From Ruminococcus sp. (GTDB taxonomy: Bacteria > Bacillota > Clostridia > Oscillospirales > Ruminococcaceae), in the NCBI GenBank assembly GCA_017558505.1, contig JAFYUM010000028.1, positions 1 to 37,970 of the forward strand: a stretch of 37,970 nt of DNA, written 5' to 3'. A model generated the notes under the pieces. That model was given only the letters and a program-made list of their open reading frames with translations. It was not told the DNA's origin and searched no databases. The position numbers and the translations under genes are program-made. This document shows positions 6,992 through 15,019 of this stretch, piece by piece. Positions within the stretch are counted from its first letter, which is position 1, and every line of letters begins with the position of its first letter.

Positions 6992-9213
6992 ATGAAACCT
7001 CTCTTTTTTCCTTCAAAATACGCATATCCCGGCTTATATCCCATCTTTTTCGCATACTGCTGTAATTCGTGCATATTCCTGCACTGGTCGGGAGAATCGT
7101 AATCCAGCACAAAGCCTGTAATCTGCTTCAGCTCTGTATCTTCCTCATGCTCCACAGAGCGTTCCTGCTTGGGAAACATATATCCGCAGGCGGGACAAAC
7201 GGCTCTGCCGAATGAGGGTGGCTCAAAGGTGTAATAGCATTCAGGACATTGCTTGATTTTCAGATCTTCTGCCTGTTTTTCCTGCTTCTTTTCAGCCGTC
7301 TTTGCGTGCAGATCCCATTTCCTGTCTGCATCGGGCATACCGTGTCGGGCGTAATTGCCCACATGGTCGATGATAATCGCACGTTTGCCTTTTTTATATC
7401 GCATACAACGCATAGACTGCTGAATGTATAGGGTTAGGCTCTTTGTGGGACGGAGCAGAATGGCACACTCACAATCGGGAACATCGAATCCCTCTGAAAT
7501 CAAATCTACATTGCAGAGAATTGTAATCTCCCCCCTGCGATAGCGTTCAATAATACGGTCACGCTGTTCTTTTGGAGTTGTACCGTCAATATGCTCGGCA
7601 GCGATGCCGTTTGCCTTGAATTCCTCCGCCATAGCATAGGAGTGATTCACAGAAACACAATAGCAAATTGCCTGTTTATCGTCAGCAAGCTGACGATAAT
7701 GCTTGATTGCGTCACCGAATACCGCAGTACGGAGTAGAGCCTTTTCCATAGATTTTGTTTCGTAATCTCCGTGCTGTATTTTTATCCCAGTAAGATCCGC
7801 AATAGAGGGTGCGTAATAATCATAGGGAGCAAGATAATGATGCTTAATAAGCCATTTAGCCGATACTCCTTCAACCAGAATGTCATTTACATCACCCAAG
7901 CCGGAGCCGTCCAGTCTGACCGGAGTTGCTGTTACTCCTAATCTGTGTGCGTTTGGGAATGCGTCATAGATTTTACGGTATGTTGTAGCTTTGGAATGAT
8001 GACAGTTATGAACGAGAATTCCGTTTGCAAAGTAGTTGTGGTTGTCTTCAACTTCTAAGTTGTAGACAAAATTTTCTCCACGCAAGCGTCCAGATTTTCT
8101 AAGATCTGCTGATTTGTGAATCGTAACACTTTCCACCCTTTCTGCTCTAAGACGGAAGTTTTTCTTTCGTCTGCTTCTTTTACTTTTAAAGAATGGTGAC
8201 TTTTTCCATCCACCTCTACTGCGATCATTCTGTTCGGTAAAGCTACATCCACTTTGTAAGCAGGAGGATATTTCAATATCCCTACCGTTTTTACAACATA
8301 TTCCGCTTCGGGATGATGCGGACTCAGTGCTTTCATCAACATCATCTGCGGAACGGTCATACCCCTTCCATTTCCTCCACGTTTTGTCGGAAAAGGCTTT
8401 CCTTTTTTGGTAGTTGATATTTTTGCCTTGACATCCGCCCTGCAGGAGGGATTGTTTTTCTTCATTCGTTCCGATGCATATTCTCGGTTTGTTTTTGTCA
8501 TCGTTATTGAGGAAATACGACGACAGTATTCTTTGGAACATTCTCTTGAGCAATAGATACGTGTTTTCCCAGATGCATGAAAAATATTTTTTTGATTTTT
8601 TGTAAGCTGTTCCCAGGAAAGTTCCGTATTGCACACAATGCAATGTAAATTGTCCTTGCTTAAAACTTCCGGCATCAATATATCTCCTTTCCAACGGCTC
8701 ATAAATCGGGTGGTTCGAAGTAGTTAAAAGATTGTTGTCGATTTCTACCAGTTGATCAGGCATCGGATTTTTCATAACTGCGATGACTCGTTTCTTTTCA
8801 ATGGTGCCGTTGATTTCGTTGTAAGAAGAAACATAATCACCCGGTGTTATTTCTTCAATTGGCTTATCATCAATCATGGTTCCGGCGGGAAAGCACTCAT
8901 CTGTGATAATAAGCGAGGGATATTTAATGCTGTCTATTCTTCGACTTGCCGTCTGCACCATCATAATATCCGCATTGTTCATATCCACACCCCAGAAATC
9001 AAATGTATTCTGAATCTGGTCTACCAGTTCTTTCCGATGCACAAGAAACAGCACATGATTATGCTTTGCTGTAGTTCGTTTTGCGATTTCTGCAACGATG
9101 ACGGATTTACCGCCGCCGCACGGCAGCACCACACAGGGTGCTTTATAGCCGTGCAGATAAGCGTTTCTTACCCTGTCTACGATATCACTCTGATACGGTC
9201 TGAGGGTTCTCAT
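6988..9213 (-). CDS. Phage DEAD-family helicase interrupted by an intein
   Basis: A superfamily 2 helicase of 741 residues as read, about 444 after removal of a 297-residue intein. Walker A is PCGGGKS with K36. Motif II (DECHH) is split by the intein between Glu106 and Cys107. Later motifs include TATPVR, a C-terminal helicase domain (QSMRCMRYKKGKRAIIIDH), and a terminal zinc ribbon CPECYYTF...CPACGYMF. It would unwind phage DNA during replication or recombination with the adjoining nuclease and ssDNA-binding protein. The start is uncertain: ATG at 9213 (AGGAG 10 bp upstream, matches the typical MRTLRPYQ beginning) or GTG at 9219. It overlaps the preceding ATPase gene. Confidence 0.93.
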   Translation of the reverse strand: MRTLRPYQSDIVDRVRNAYLHGYKAPCVVLPCGGGKSVIVAEIAKRTTAKHNHVLFLVHRKELVDQIQNTFDFWGVDMNNADIMMVQTASRRIDSIKYPSLIITDECFPAGTMIDDKPIEEITPGDYVSSYNEINGTIEKKRVIAVMKNPMPDQLVEIDNNLLTTSNHPIYEPLERRYIDAGSFKQGQFTLHCVQYGTFLGTAYKKSKKYFSCIWENTYLLLKRMFQRILSSYFLNNDDKNKPRICIGTNEEKQSLLQGGCQGKNINYQKRKAFSDKTWRKWKGYDRSADDVDESTESASSRSGICCKNGRDIEISSCLQSGCSFTEQNDRSRGGWKKSPFFKSKRSRRKKNFRLRAERVESVTIHKSADLRKSGRLRGENFVYNLEVEDNHNYFANGILVHNCHHSKATTYRKIYDAFPNAHRLGVTATPVRLDGSGLGDVNDILVEGVSAKWLIKHHYLAPYDYYAPSIADLTGIKIQHGDYETKSMEKALLRTAVFGDAIKHYRQLADDKQAICYCVSVNHSYAMAEEFKANGIAAEHIDGTTPKEQRDRIIERYRRGEITILCNVDLISEGFDVPDCECAILLRPTKSLTLYIQQSMRCMRYKKGKRAIIIDHVGNYARHGMPDADRKWDLHAKTAEKKQEKQAEDLKIKQCPECYYTFEPPSFGRAVCPACGYMFPKQERSVEHEEDTELKQITGFVLDYDSPDQCRNMHELQQYAKKMGYKPGYAYFEGKKRGFI
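8005..8895 (-). other. Intein (Hint domain) in the helicase DEAD box
   Basis: Residues 107-403 of the ATG-started helicase. It begins CFPAGTMI (Cys1, splicing block A), has TTSNHPIY (block B, TxxH), and ends with VYNLEVEDNHNYFANGILVHN (blocks F and G, terminal His-Asn) before Cys+1 of the extein, so all splicing residues are present. The junctions fall within the Walker B DE|CHH, a conserved catalytic site, which is typical of intein insertion points. The middle, about residues 66-255 of the intein, resembles no known domain because it is the out-of-frame reading of a homing-endonuclease gene. Confidence 0.93.
8055..8675 (-). CDS. Vsr-like homing endonuclease nested out of frame in the intein
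   Basis: A 206-residue gene on the same strand as the helicase but in another frame, lying wholly inside the intein. Its ATG (MPEVLSK) is preceded by AAAGGAG at 8 bp spacing, so it can be translated by itself. Domains: an N-terminal Cys cluster (CIVC near residue 12, then CSRECSKEYC), a NUMOD-like DNA-binding stretch (KKNNPSCRADVKAKIS then KRGGNGRGM), and a C-terminal Vsr/DUF559-type nuclease (YKVDVALPNRMIAVEVDGKS, ADERKTSVLEQKGWKVLRFT), matching the EDxHD-type homing endonucleases known from introns and split inteins. It probably cuts intein-less helicase alleles. A further in-frame ATG 27 bp upstream is less well placed. Confidence 0.82.
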   Translation of the reverse strand: MPEVLSKDNLHCIVCNTELSWEQLTKNQKNIFHASGKTRIYCSRECSKEYCRRISSITMTKTNREYASERMKKNNPSCRADVKAKISTTKKGKPFPTKRGGNGRGMTVPQMMLMKALSPHHPEAEYVVKTVGILKYPPAYKVDVALPNRMIAVEVDGKSHHSLKVKEADERKTSVLEQKGWKVLRFTNQQILENLDACVEKILSTT

Positions 9214-10078
9214 CGCCACTTTGCTCCTTCTGTTTCTTGATTTCTGCCTTCATACACTTCCAGCACAGTTTTCTGCCATAATTCTTCACCGTACCCTCTG
9301 CAATCTGCTCGGCAGAGCGTCCCTGTGCCGCCATAATGACGGTATTGCAATCCGTACAGCGATGAGGTTCAGCACCGCCTGCAAGCCAGTTTTTCAGAGA
9401 TGTACCCAGTTCGGGAGTAATCACACCATTCCAGTTATCAAGAAAAGTGGTGTCTTTAGAAACGCAGGCAATATGATTTCGTGCGATATTGAATACAAGG
9501 TCAAATTCGTATTCTGTGTTTTCACGCTGCACAGGAGCAAGTCCGATTTTGACAGGTACTGTTTTGCCTCGGTCGTTCTGCTCCATAGCATAAGCCATTT
9601 TTGTACGCATGGTTACGATAACATGAGCATTGAGAGATAAAAGTGTATTAATGAGCGTATTCTGCTTTTTTCCTGCATCGCTCCATGCCGTAAAGGAATT
9701 TTTACCCTGCTGCTGTTCAGTAAGTTCCTTGAAATCTAATACACCGCCTTCGCCCTCCCAGGCATGAGAAAAGCTGTCAATGATAATAACACCGTCAGGA
9801 CCTACTGCCTGTTCTGCTTCCTTTGCCATTGTGACATAGCGTTCTACGGTAAAGGGCGGTACAAGCTCCTGATAGAGATATTCGCCTACTTCAAGGTCAC
9901 TGCGGTTACCGTAAAACTGTCCTCTGCCGTGTTCCGTGTCGATAAGAGCAATTTTGCCCCAATCACCTGTTACACCATAGGCAAGATACAGTGCCGAGAG
10001 TGTTTTTCCCGCACCGCTGGGACCTGCAACAGCAACACGCATTTTCGCAGCTTTACGCTGCACTTTCTGAAATGCCAT
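9185..10078 (-). CDS. Phage RecA-like nucleotide-binding protein (AAA_24/Sak4-like)
   Basis: A 297-residue P-loop ATPase. Walker A is GPSGAGKT at residues 19-26; Walker B is GVIIIDSFSHAW with Asp101. The layout fits the RecA-superfamily Sak4/AAA_24 proteins that act with a single-strand annealing or ssDNA-binding partner in phage recombination; the DUF669 protein downstream is a candidate partner. The C-terminus adds a Cys cluster (CTDC ... CWKC, about residues 241-276), probably zinc-binding. ATG with AGGAGG. It overlaps the helicase start by about 30 bp, implying coupled translation. Confidence 0.85.
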   Translation of the reverse strand: MAFQKVQRKAAKMRVAVAGPSGAGKTLSALYLAYGVTGDWGKIALIDTEHGRGQFYGNRSDLEVGEYLYQELVPPFTVERYVTMAKEAEQAVGPDGVIIIDSFSHAWEGEGGVLDFKELTEQQQGKNSFTAWSDAGKKQNTLINTLLSLNAHVIVTMRTKMAYAMEQNDRGKTVPVKIGLAPVQRENTEYEFDLVFNIARNHIACVSKDTTFLDNWNGVITPELGTSLKNWLAGGAEPHRCTDCNTVIMAAQGRSAEQIAEGTVKNYGRKLCWKCMKAEIKKQKEQSGDENPQTVSE

Positions 10079-10090
10079 ACAATATCCTCC

Positions 10091-10555
10091 TTACTTAATC
10101 TGAATATTCTGTTTTTCCACAAGACGACAGCCCTTGATTTTCAAGCCTGAGAGCAGAGCCTCCTTAATAGCTGTCTTATCGGGTGTGTAAGTAATCTTCT
10201 TCCTGCACCATTTCTTTGCAACTGACTCGCTGTCAACCTCGGTGCTGACGGATTTTCTGTAGCTGATAGCCACTCTTGCTGTACTGAACATCTGTCCACC
10301 GAGTGCATTGGCGAGCCATACACGGAGAAATGCAGCTTTATTTTCAGTCACTTTCTGACGTTTCTCCAAAGCTTCACGCTCGGCACGGATTGCCGCTGCA
10401 TCAGATTCCAGATTTTTAATCCAGAGTGCCACGTTCTCAAGCTTTACATTTCGCTCCATCAGCAGAGTGTTCAGCTTTTCTTCATCAATAATTTCGCCTG
10501 TTTCAGTATCAACGCAGTTTGTAATAGCCGCATTGATTTCATAAAGCGTTGCCAT
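10091..10555 (-). CDS. Siphovirus Gp157-family protein
   Basis: A 154-residue Gp157-family protein. Features are the N-terminal MATLYEINAAI and DTETGEIID, a central coiled coil rich in E/K/R (about residues 35-80, KNLESDAAAIRAEREALEKR) and the conserved C-terminal KIKGCRLVEKQNIQIK. It is common next to the RecA-like ATPase in Firmicutes siphophages; a related streptococcal protein has been linked to phage resistance, but the function is unclear. Start ATG with AGGAGG 9 bp upstream; 12 bp separate it from the ATPase gene. Confidence 0.9.
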   Translation of the reverse strand: MATLYEINAAITNCVDTETGEIIDEEKLNTLLMERNVKLENVALWIKNLESDAAAIRAEREALEKRQKVTENKAAFLRVWLANALGGQMFSTARVAISYRKSVSTEVDSESVAKKWCRKKITYTPDKTAIKEALLSGLKIKGCRLVEKQNIQIK

Positions 10556-10703
10556 GACTATGAGCCTCCTTTTTTCTGCATTTTACCCTGATTTTAATAA
10601 TAGGATGTTTTTCAAGTTCTTCTTCTGCAATGAGCTGCTTTGCAAGATTTTCAGCCAAAATGCTTATCATTACCAATGTTTCAATTATGCTTTTCTTCTT
10701 CAT
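10539..10703 (-). CDS. Small phage protein of unknown function
   Basis: A 54-residue reading frame beginning MKKKSIIETLVMI, with GGAGGA about 8 bp before its ATG. It ends inside the first codons of the Gp157 gene (17-bp overlap), as expected for coupled phage genes. Helical, basic C-terminus, no motif. The good ribosome-binding site and the overlap are the only support. Confidence 0.55.
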   Translation of the reverse strand: MKKKSIIETLVMISILAENLAKQLIAEEELEKHPIIKIRVKCRKKEAHSHGNAL

Positions 10704-10785
10704 TATGAGTTCCTCCATTTTTGTGAGATTTAGAGTTTCTATCCTCTGCCTTTATAGTCAAAAGAAATCAGTTGAATTCGAACCC

Positions 10786-11358
10786 CTATAGAAAATATTT
10801 TTTTAAATTTTCATCACAGCGGATTCTATCTATGATTTTCTTTTTAACTGCTCTTATTCTCGACTCAGTTACACCCAGCATTTGTGCAGTTTCCACATTG
10901 GTATATTCCATCAACATTGAAAGACGGTATACTTCTTGCCAACGCTGCGGCATTTGTGCAATTAACTCACGAAGCAATTGAACAGGCTCGCTTGGTTCGT
11001 TATTAAAAGAACATGAAAGCTCTAATTGTATAGAAATATTGTTTTTTGTATCATCAAGATAAACAAACTGTCTATGTCCCGAGGGTATTTCATCAACTTT
11101 GGGCTCTGTTTTGTATTCTTGTATGTAATGCAGAATATATTGTTTTTTCCATTCTGCATAACTCTTATCAAGATATGACGGCTGACGTAATTCTTTACAA
11201 TTCACATATACTTCGTTGTCATCAATTCTGTGAAGCTTTTGTATCATATCAGCTGTTACACCATTTTCATTTGGTTTTAATTCAGCAATAAGCTTACCTT
11301 CTTCATTGAATAATTTATAGGTTTTACGTGCTTTTTTAGGTGTTTTACGGTACCTCAT
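10786..11358 (-). CDS. Sigma-70 region 4-like phage regulator
   Basis: A 190-residue protein. The C-terminal third (LLRELIAQMPQRWQEVYRLS...TNVETAQMLGVTESRIRAVKKKI, about residues 125-180) matches the sigma-factor region 4 helix-turn-helix. The N-terminal two thirds are not recognised. Such proteins at the head of phage early operons act as positive regulators. The start is the ATG preceded by GAGAGG at 7 bp spacing; a longer upstream frame has no such site. It is the first gene of the leftward replication operon, after a 415-bp non-coding stretch. Confidence 0.75.
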   Translation of the reverse strand: MRYRKTPKKARKTYKLFNEEGKLIAELKPNENGVTADMIQKLHRIDDNEVYVNCKELRQPSYLDKSYAEWKKQYILHYIQEYKTEPKVDEIPSGHRQFVYLDDTKNNISIQLELSCSFNNEPSEPVQLLRELIAQMPQRWQEVYRLSMLMEYTNVETAQMLGVTESRIRAVKKKIIDRIRCDENLKKYFL

Positions 11359-11660
11359 AGTTTTTCCTCTCCGCCGGGAGGAGTGCACAGGATAAAAAAG
11401 AGCGCACACAGAGGAAGGCTATCTCGGATACATTAATAGCGATTTTTTCGCTATATGCTGTATGAAATATCCTGTGCCCTCTATGTACACTCCGGGCATT
11501 TATATTTTTTTCTCAGTCGTTTTCTTGACTGTAACTATATGATACCATAGCTTAATCCGTTATACCAGTTAGAAAAAGTGTGACCTGTTTTTTGTTAGTA
11601 TCGCACTAACTGTCGTTGGAATAAACTTTGTTCAACTATGCAGTTTCACGGAAATATACA

Positions 11661-11693
11661 AAAAATCCTGCATATTCGATGTGAATATACAGG
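11661..11693 (-). terminator. Second hairpin with U tract
   Basis: Imperfect 11-bp stem (11667-11677 with 11683-11693, one mismatch). On the leftward strand it is followed by U5-6. It could back up the terminator at 11745-11768. Confidence 0.6.
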
Positions 11694-11744
11694 AAAAACT
11701 TCTCAAAACTAACACTTTTAGTGTAAGTTACGGAAAAATATTGC

Positions 11745-11768
11745 AAAAAAAGAGACCCGAAGGTCTCT
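11745..11768 (-). terminator. Intrinsic terminator of the repressor/ImmA operon
   Basis: A perfect 7-bp stem (AGAGACC with GGTCTCT) and a TTCG tetraloop on the leftward strand, followed by seven U. It starts 5 bp after the stop codon of the ImmA-like gene. Confidence 0.9.
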
Positions 11769-11773
11769 GAAAG

Positions 11774-13645
11774 TTATATAGCAGCTGCAATTGTGCCTTG
11801 TCTGTCTTGTGTCCATGGAGTAAAGCCTTCTTCTTTCAGAAAATCATTAATCTGAAAAACATTGGCGTCAGGCATTAATTCAAGTATTGTTATATATACA
11901 AGATGTGCAGGATTATTGTTATCAAATCTTACTCCTGCTTTATTCATTAGGTCTGTACGAAAATATTCCTCAAGATTAAGAGCAACACAAAATGCAAGAA
12001 TAGTTTCAAGCTTTGGTCGTCCTTTGCCTGTTCTGAGCTTTGTAATTGTTGTTGAGCCAAGCCCTGAACGCTCCATAAGCTGTTCCGATGTTACATTACA
12101 GCGTTTCATGTGATAAACAACAGCTTCTCCAAGTGGTGATACAGTTTTTATTCTGTCAAGTTTTTTCTTTACATAAGTTACTTCAGCCAATCTTTCTTTT
12201 AATTCCATTTTTTGCTGATGATTAAGATTATAGTTTTCGATAATGGCCAGTTCTTCTTTATTTAACTCACCAAAGGTGTAGCTGTAATTCAGTTTTTCGT
12301 AAACTATTTTGAAATCAATACAGCATTCACTCATATTATGTTTTGCGTATTCAGTCAGCCCTACATCCGAGTCAAATTCTTTAACAATATATTTCTCATC
12401 ATTCAGGCACATATGACCATCTACATACACATACTTACGTGATTTTACAAGAGCCTGAAAATCTTCTGATTCACGGAATATTTCAGAAATACAGCGGATA
12501 GGAAGTGTATAGGTGCAATTCATCGGAAAATCAGATTCTACTTCATAATCCTCAACATATCCTGTAGAACAATAGACGTATACGCCACGTACTTCCGGCC
12601 ATCCGAGCTCTATAATACGCTTTTTAGCAGCATATCTTGAAACATCAAACGTATTACTTATATGGTCAATCAGTTCTCTGTAATCACTAAAGTCGGGGTT
12701 ATCAGAAAATTTCTCCATAAAGTTTATAATTTCATCTGTAGTAGAATATGTAGGCATTTGTATGTGTCTTGTTATGCTGTTTGCTTGTTTTTCCATCCAT
12801 GAAAGACATTTCTTCTGTGAATCAGAATAAAAGTAATCCTGAAATTCAGGTGCTGATTTACCTACAGCACTGCGATAAAGACTCTGTAAGTGATAAAACA
12901 AGCGATGCAAACTGATATGTACACATTCATGAATAACAGCACTGTTTTCCTTATTTTCGAGGGATTTATCAACGAGAATTGTATTTTCGGGAATAAAGAT
13001 AACTTTTTTATTGCCATAATTATCATATACTGTTACATTTTTAGATTCAAATATGAGTTTGGATTTTATTTTTCCATTAAGTGATAGTCGTTCATATTGT
13101 ATGCTGTAGCCCATTTCTCTTGCAATCACTGTGCCATTTATGACGCTTGGGAAATCATACTCTAAAGGGTAATATTTTTTCAGAATACGTTCTGCTTCTC
13201 TGTCGTATTTCTTTTTTGACAGAATTGGCACAAGAAATTCATCAAGAGGATTTATGCGGCGAATATGTTTCCCGTTATATATATCCACACCACAAAGAAA
13301 ATTGCTTTTGCCTGTTATACTGTAATAGCCGTTAACGCAGTAACTTTGCTGACATTCATATCCATTGCAGAAAAAGGTTACATTACATATGACGTTCATA
13401 TTAAAAGAGAATTCATCAATTCTGTCATATTGCCCATCAAGTATAGTCACATTTGTAATTTCTGTATATGGGTGTATCCCCCACGGCAACGTAAGTTGTC
13501 TGTTGTAATGAAGATTTCTGATATATTGACCATAATCAGTTGTGTAGTTCCAGCGGAGAAACTCCGTAAATGATATGATTTCAGGCATCTTCCGCCAATA
13601 TGGGTTATATACCTGCGTACGTTGTTCTGGATTATGAGTAATCAT
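11774..13645 (-). CDS. ImmA/IrrE-like metalloprotease fused to a C-terminal HTH
   Basis: A 623-residue protein. The zinc protease motif HECVH is at residues 239-243, followed by the family's EKQANSITRHIQMP segment near 285-298. A Cro/C1-type HTH lies at about 506-560 (TSEQLMERSGLGSTTITKLRTGK). ImmA-type proteases cleave or inactivate repressors of mobile elements and IrrE relatives control DNA-damage responses, so this one probably acts on the LexA-like repressor encoded 11 bp upstream. The length is unusual (typical ImmA about 120-300), the HTH is C-terminal rather than N-terminal, and the N-terminal 140 residues (Cys-rich, CNVTFFCNGYECQQSYC) are not recognised. Start ATG with GGGAGG. Confidence 0.85.
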   Translation of the reverse strand: MITHNPEQRTQVYNPYWRKMPEIISFTEFLRWNYTTDYGQYIRNLHYNRQLTLPWGIHPYTEITNVTILDGQYDRIDEFSFNMNVICNVTFFCNGYECQQSYCVNGYYSITGKSNFLCGVDIYNGKHIRRINPLDEFLVPILSKKKYDREAERILKKYYPLEYDFPSVINGTVIAREMGYSIQYERLSLNGKIKSKLIFESKNVTVYDNYGNKKVIFIPENTILVDKSLENKENSAVIHECVHISLHRLFYHLQSLYRSAVGKSAPEFQDYFYSDSQKKCLSWMEKQANSITRHIQMPTYSTTDEIINFMEKFSDNPDFSDYRELIDHISNTFDVSRYAAKKRIIELGWPEVRGVYVYCSTGYVEDYEVESDFPMNCTYTLPIRCISEIFRESEDFQALVKSRKYVYVDGHMCLNDEKYIVKEFDSDVGLTEYAKHNMSECCIDFKIVYEKLNYSYTFGELNKEELAIIENYNLNHQQKMELKERLAEVTYVKKKLDRIKTVSPLGEAVVYHMKRCNVTSEQLMERSGLGSTTITKLRTGKGRPKLETILAFCVALNLEEYFRTDLMNKAGVRFDNNNPAHLVYITILELMPDANVFQINDFLKEEGFTPWTQDRQGTIAAAI

Positions 13646-13656
13646 AGGACACCTCC

Positions 13657-14256
13657 CTAAATTCGCTTTATTACGAATCTTGCAACGCCTTGAATTTCAA
13701 GATGATTAACGGTAATGTCCTCCATATCTTTGTTCTCAGGATGCAGTATATATTTACTGCCTTTTTTTATAAGTCTTTTTAAGCTATTTCCTGTATTGTC
13801 GCCAAGAGCAACAACAATATCTCCCTCACTTGCTGTTTCTTTTTTCTCTATAACAACAAGATCACCGGGTTCAATACCTGCTCCAATCATAGATTCTCCA
13901 CGGGTACGCAGTATATATAGCTCTCCGTTTCCGAATATTGATGCAGGCAAATCAACATATTCACTGACAGCTGCTTCTATAGTTTCTAACTCACCACAGG
14001 GAATTGCAGCATCATATATGCCTACACTACGGTTGATTTCACTTGATTTCCGCATTTTCTCTGTTGAAATCAGCTTACCGTCATAATCAATCATATCAAT
14101 TTTATCCATTGCAACAAGGTAATTATACGCTGTAGTTCGGGAAATTCCAATCGCTGCAGCTATTTCAGATGTTGCTGGCGAATATCCTTTTGAAAAGTAA
14201 TACTCTTCTGCATAATCGTGTATCTTTCGCATTAACTCCGGATCTTTATGCCTCAT
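13657..14256 (-). CDS. LexA-like S24 autocleaving repressor
   Basis: A 199-residue LexA-family repressor. An N-terminal winged HTH (residues about 1-60, EIAAAIGISRTTAYNYL) precedes an S24 peptidase domain with a Cys87-Gly88 cleavage site in place of the usual Ala-Gly, nucleophile Ser122 (GESMIGAGI) and general base Lys160 (NSLKRLI). On DNA damage, RecA-ssDNA would trigger self-cleavage and derepression. A LexA-box-like sequence overlaps its own promoter region. It is co-transcribed with the ImmA-like gene. It could be the host LexA, but the context and an odd operator neighbourhood favour a prophage repressor. Confidence 0.9.
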   Translation of the reverse strand: MRHKDPELMRKIHDYAEEYYFSKGYSPATSEIAAAIGISRTTAYNYLVAMDKIDMIDYDGKLISTEKMRKSSEINRSVGIYDAAIPCGELETIEAAVSEYVDLPASIFGNGELYILRTRGESMIGAGIEPGDLVVIEKKETASEGDIVVALGDNTGNSLKRLIKKGSKYILHPENKDMEDITVNHLEIQGVARFVIKRI

Positions 14257-14278
14257 TTTACACCTCTTTTTCTATCGT

Positions 14279-14330
14279 GAACAAATGTTTGCTATACGTT
14301 CATTCTAGCATATATTTATTACGGTGTCAA
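14279..14330 (-). promoter_or_regulatory. Repressor promoter with LexA-box-like operator
   Basis: Leftward promoter: -35 TTGACA (14325-14330), 17-bp spacer, -10 TAGAAT (14302-14307). GAACAAATGTTT at 14279-14290 matches the Gram-positive LexA/DinR box core GAACnnnnGTTC except for its last base and lies just downstream of the -10, around or after the start site, as expected for autorepression. Confidence 0.8.
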
Positions 14331-14433
14331 TAGGTTTTAAAAAGTTTTTGATTTTATTATTTGATAACTCAATTAAATCTCGACACTATCTTTTATGAGT
14401 AATAGTAGAATTATAAAAAAATATGTAAAAGTA

Positions 14434-14462
14434 TTGAAAAAATTGCCATAAAGTGATATAAT
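14434..14462 (+). promoter_or_regulatory. Promoter of the hsd operon, reading antisense through a silent hsdS half
   Basis: -35 TTGAAA (14434-14439), 17-bp spacer, -10 TATAAT (14457-14462). The predicted start is a few bases before the first 24-bp recombination repeat (14473). A rightward transcript would cross silent cassette A in antisense before reaching the DUF262 gene at 15020. Confidence 0.75.
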
Positions 14463-14472
14463 GTATTATATA

Positions 14473-14989
14473 CTTACGCTGATGAAGGGTGATAAGGTTG
14501 TCGAGTTCAAGAAAATAGCGTCCTATTTTGGTCTGTTCAGCTATTGTAGGATAAGTAATATTTACAGTTTCCAAGCCGCTATTATGAAGATGAACGACGG
14601 ATTTTCCCTGTGCTTTTTTTGCAAGATTTTTTCGCTGTTCTCCATTGGAAATTGAGAGAGCTAAAAAGGTAGGCTCAATCATTTCATTAGGGTAAATTAT
14701 ATTAAGGTCGCCACCAAGCAAAATCCCCGATTTTGCGACGAATGAAGCTCTTGCAATATCCTCTGCCGACTCTCCAGAAGCAGGAACAACAACCTCTGTT
14801 CCCTTGCTATAAACAGAGCCTTTTTTCGGCTCTGCAAAAGTATCAACTTCATCAATTTTTGTTTCATATTTTGTATAGAGCCTACCATATAGAATAAGCG
14901 GTGTACCTTGCTCTTTTATATCGGTCTTTGAATACCCTGAACCTTTAGCGAAAGAAGCAAGTTCTTTTAACTCACGCTGTTCCCAAGCG
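14473..14989 (-). pseudogene. Silent hsdS half-gene A
   Basis: One target-recognition domain of a type I specificity subunit, about 172 residues from AWEQRELKEL to LITLHQRK, with no start codon or ribosome-binding site of its own. It is bounded by the same two repeats found in the active hsdS (16-mer at 14971-14986, 24-mer at 14473-14496), in inverted orientation. The protein is nearly the same as cassette B at 23775-24291. It lies 30 bp upstream of the DUF262 start and is presumably expressed only after inversion into hsdS. Confidence 0.88.
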
Positions 14990-15019
14990 AAATATATTTT
15001 ATTTGAAAGGATTATATAT

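Larger units (their letters stand above)
11359..11773. other. Non-coding control region with several inverted repeats
   Basis: No gene is seen in these 415 bp. Contents: a stem 11436-11442/11448-11454 with a T5 loop; imperfect long inverted copies of a CACAGGATA-containing segment near 11386 and 11477; a GTTAGT/ACTAAC palindrome (11594-11610); and an ACACT/AGTGT palindrome (11712-11724) inside a longer ACTAAC...GTTA dyad. The two ACTAAC-type dyads are candidate operators for the repressor genes to the right. I see no convincing consensus promoter for the early operon, which may need the sigma-like regulator. Confidence 0.5.

Noticed and set aside
10768..10787. A T-arm-like GGGTTCGAATTC on the leftward strand, suggesting a tRNA
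   Set aside because: No acceptor stem, anticodon arm or D arm can be formed around it, and it directly follows the stop codon of the sigma-like gene.
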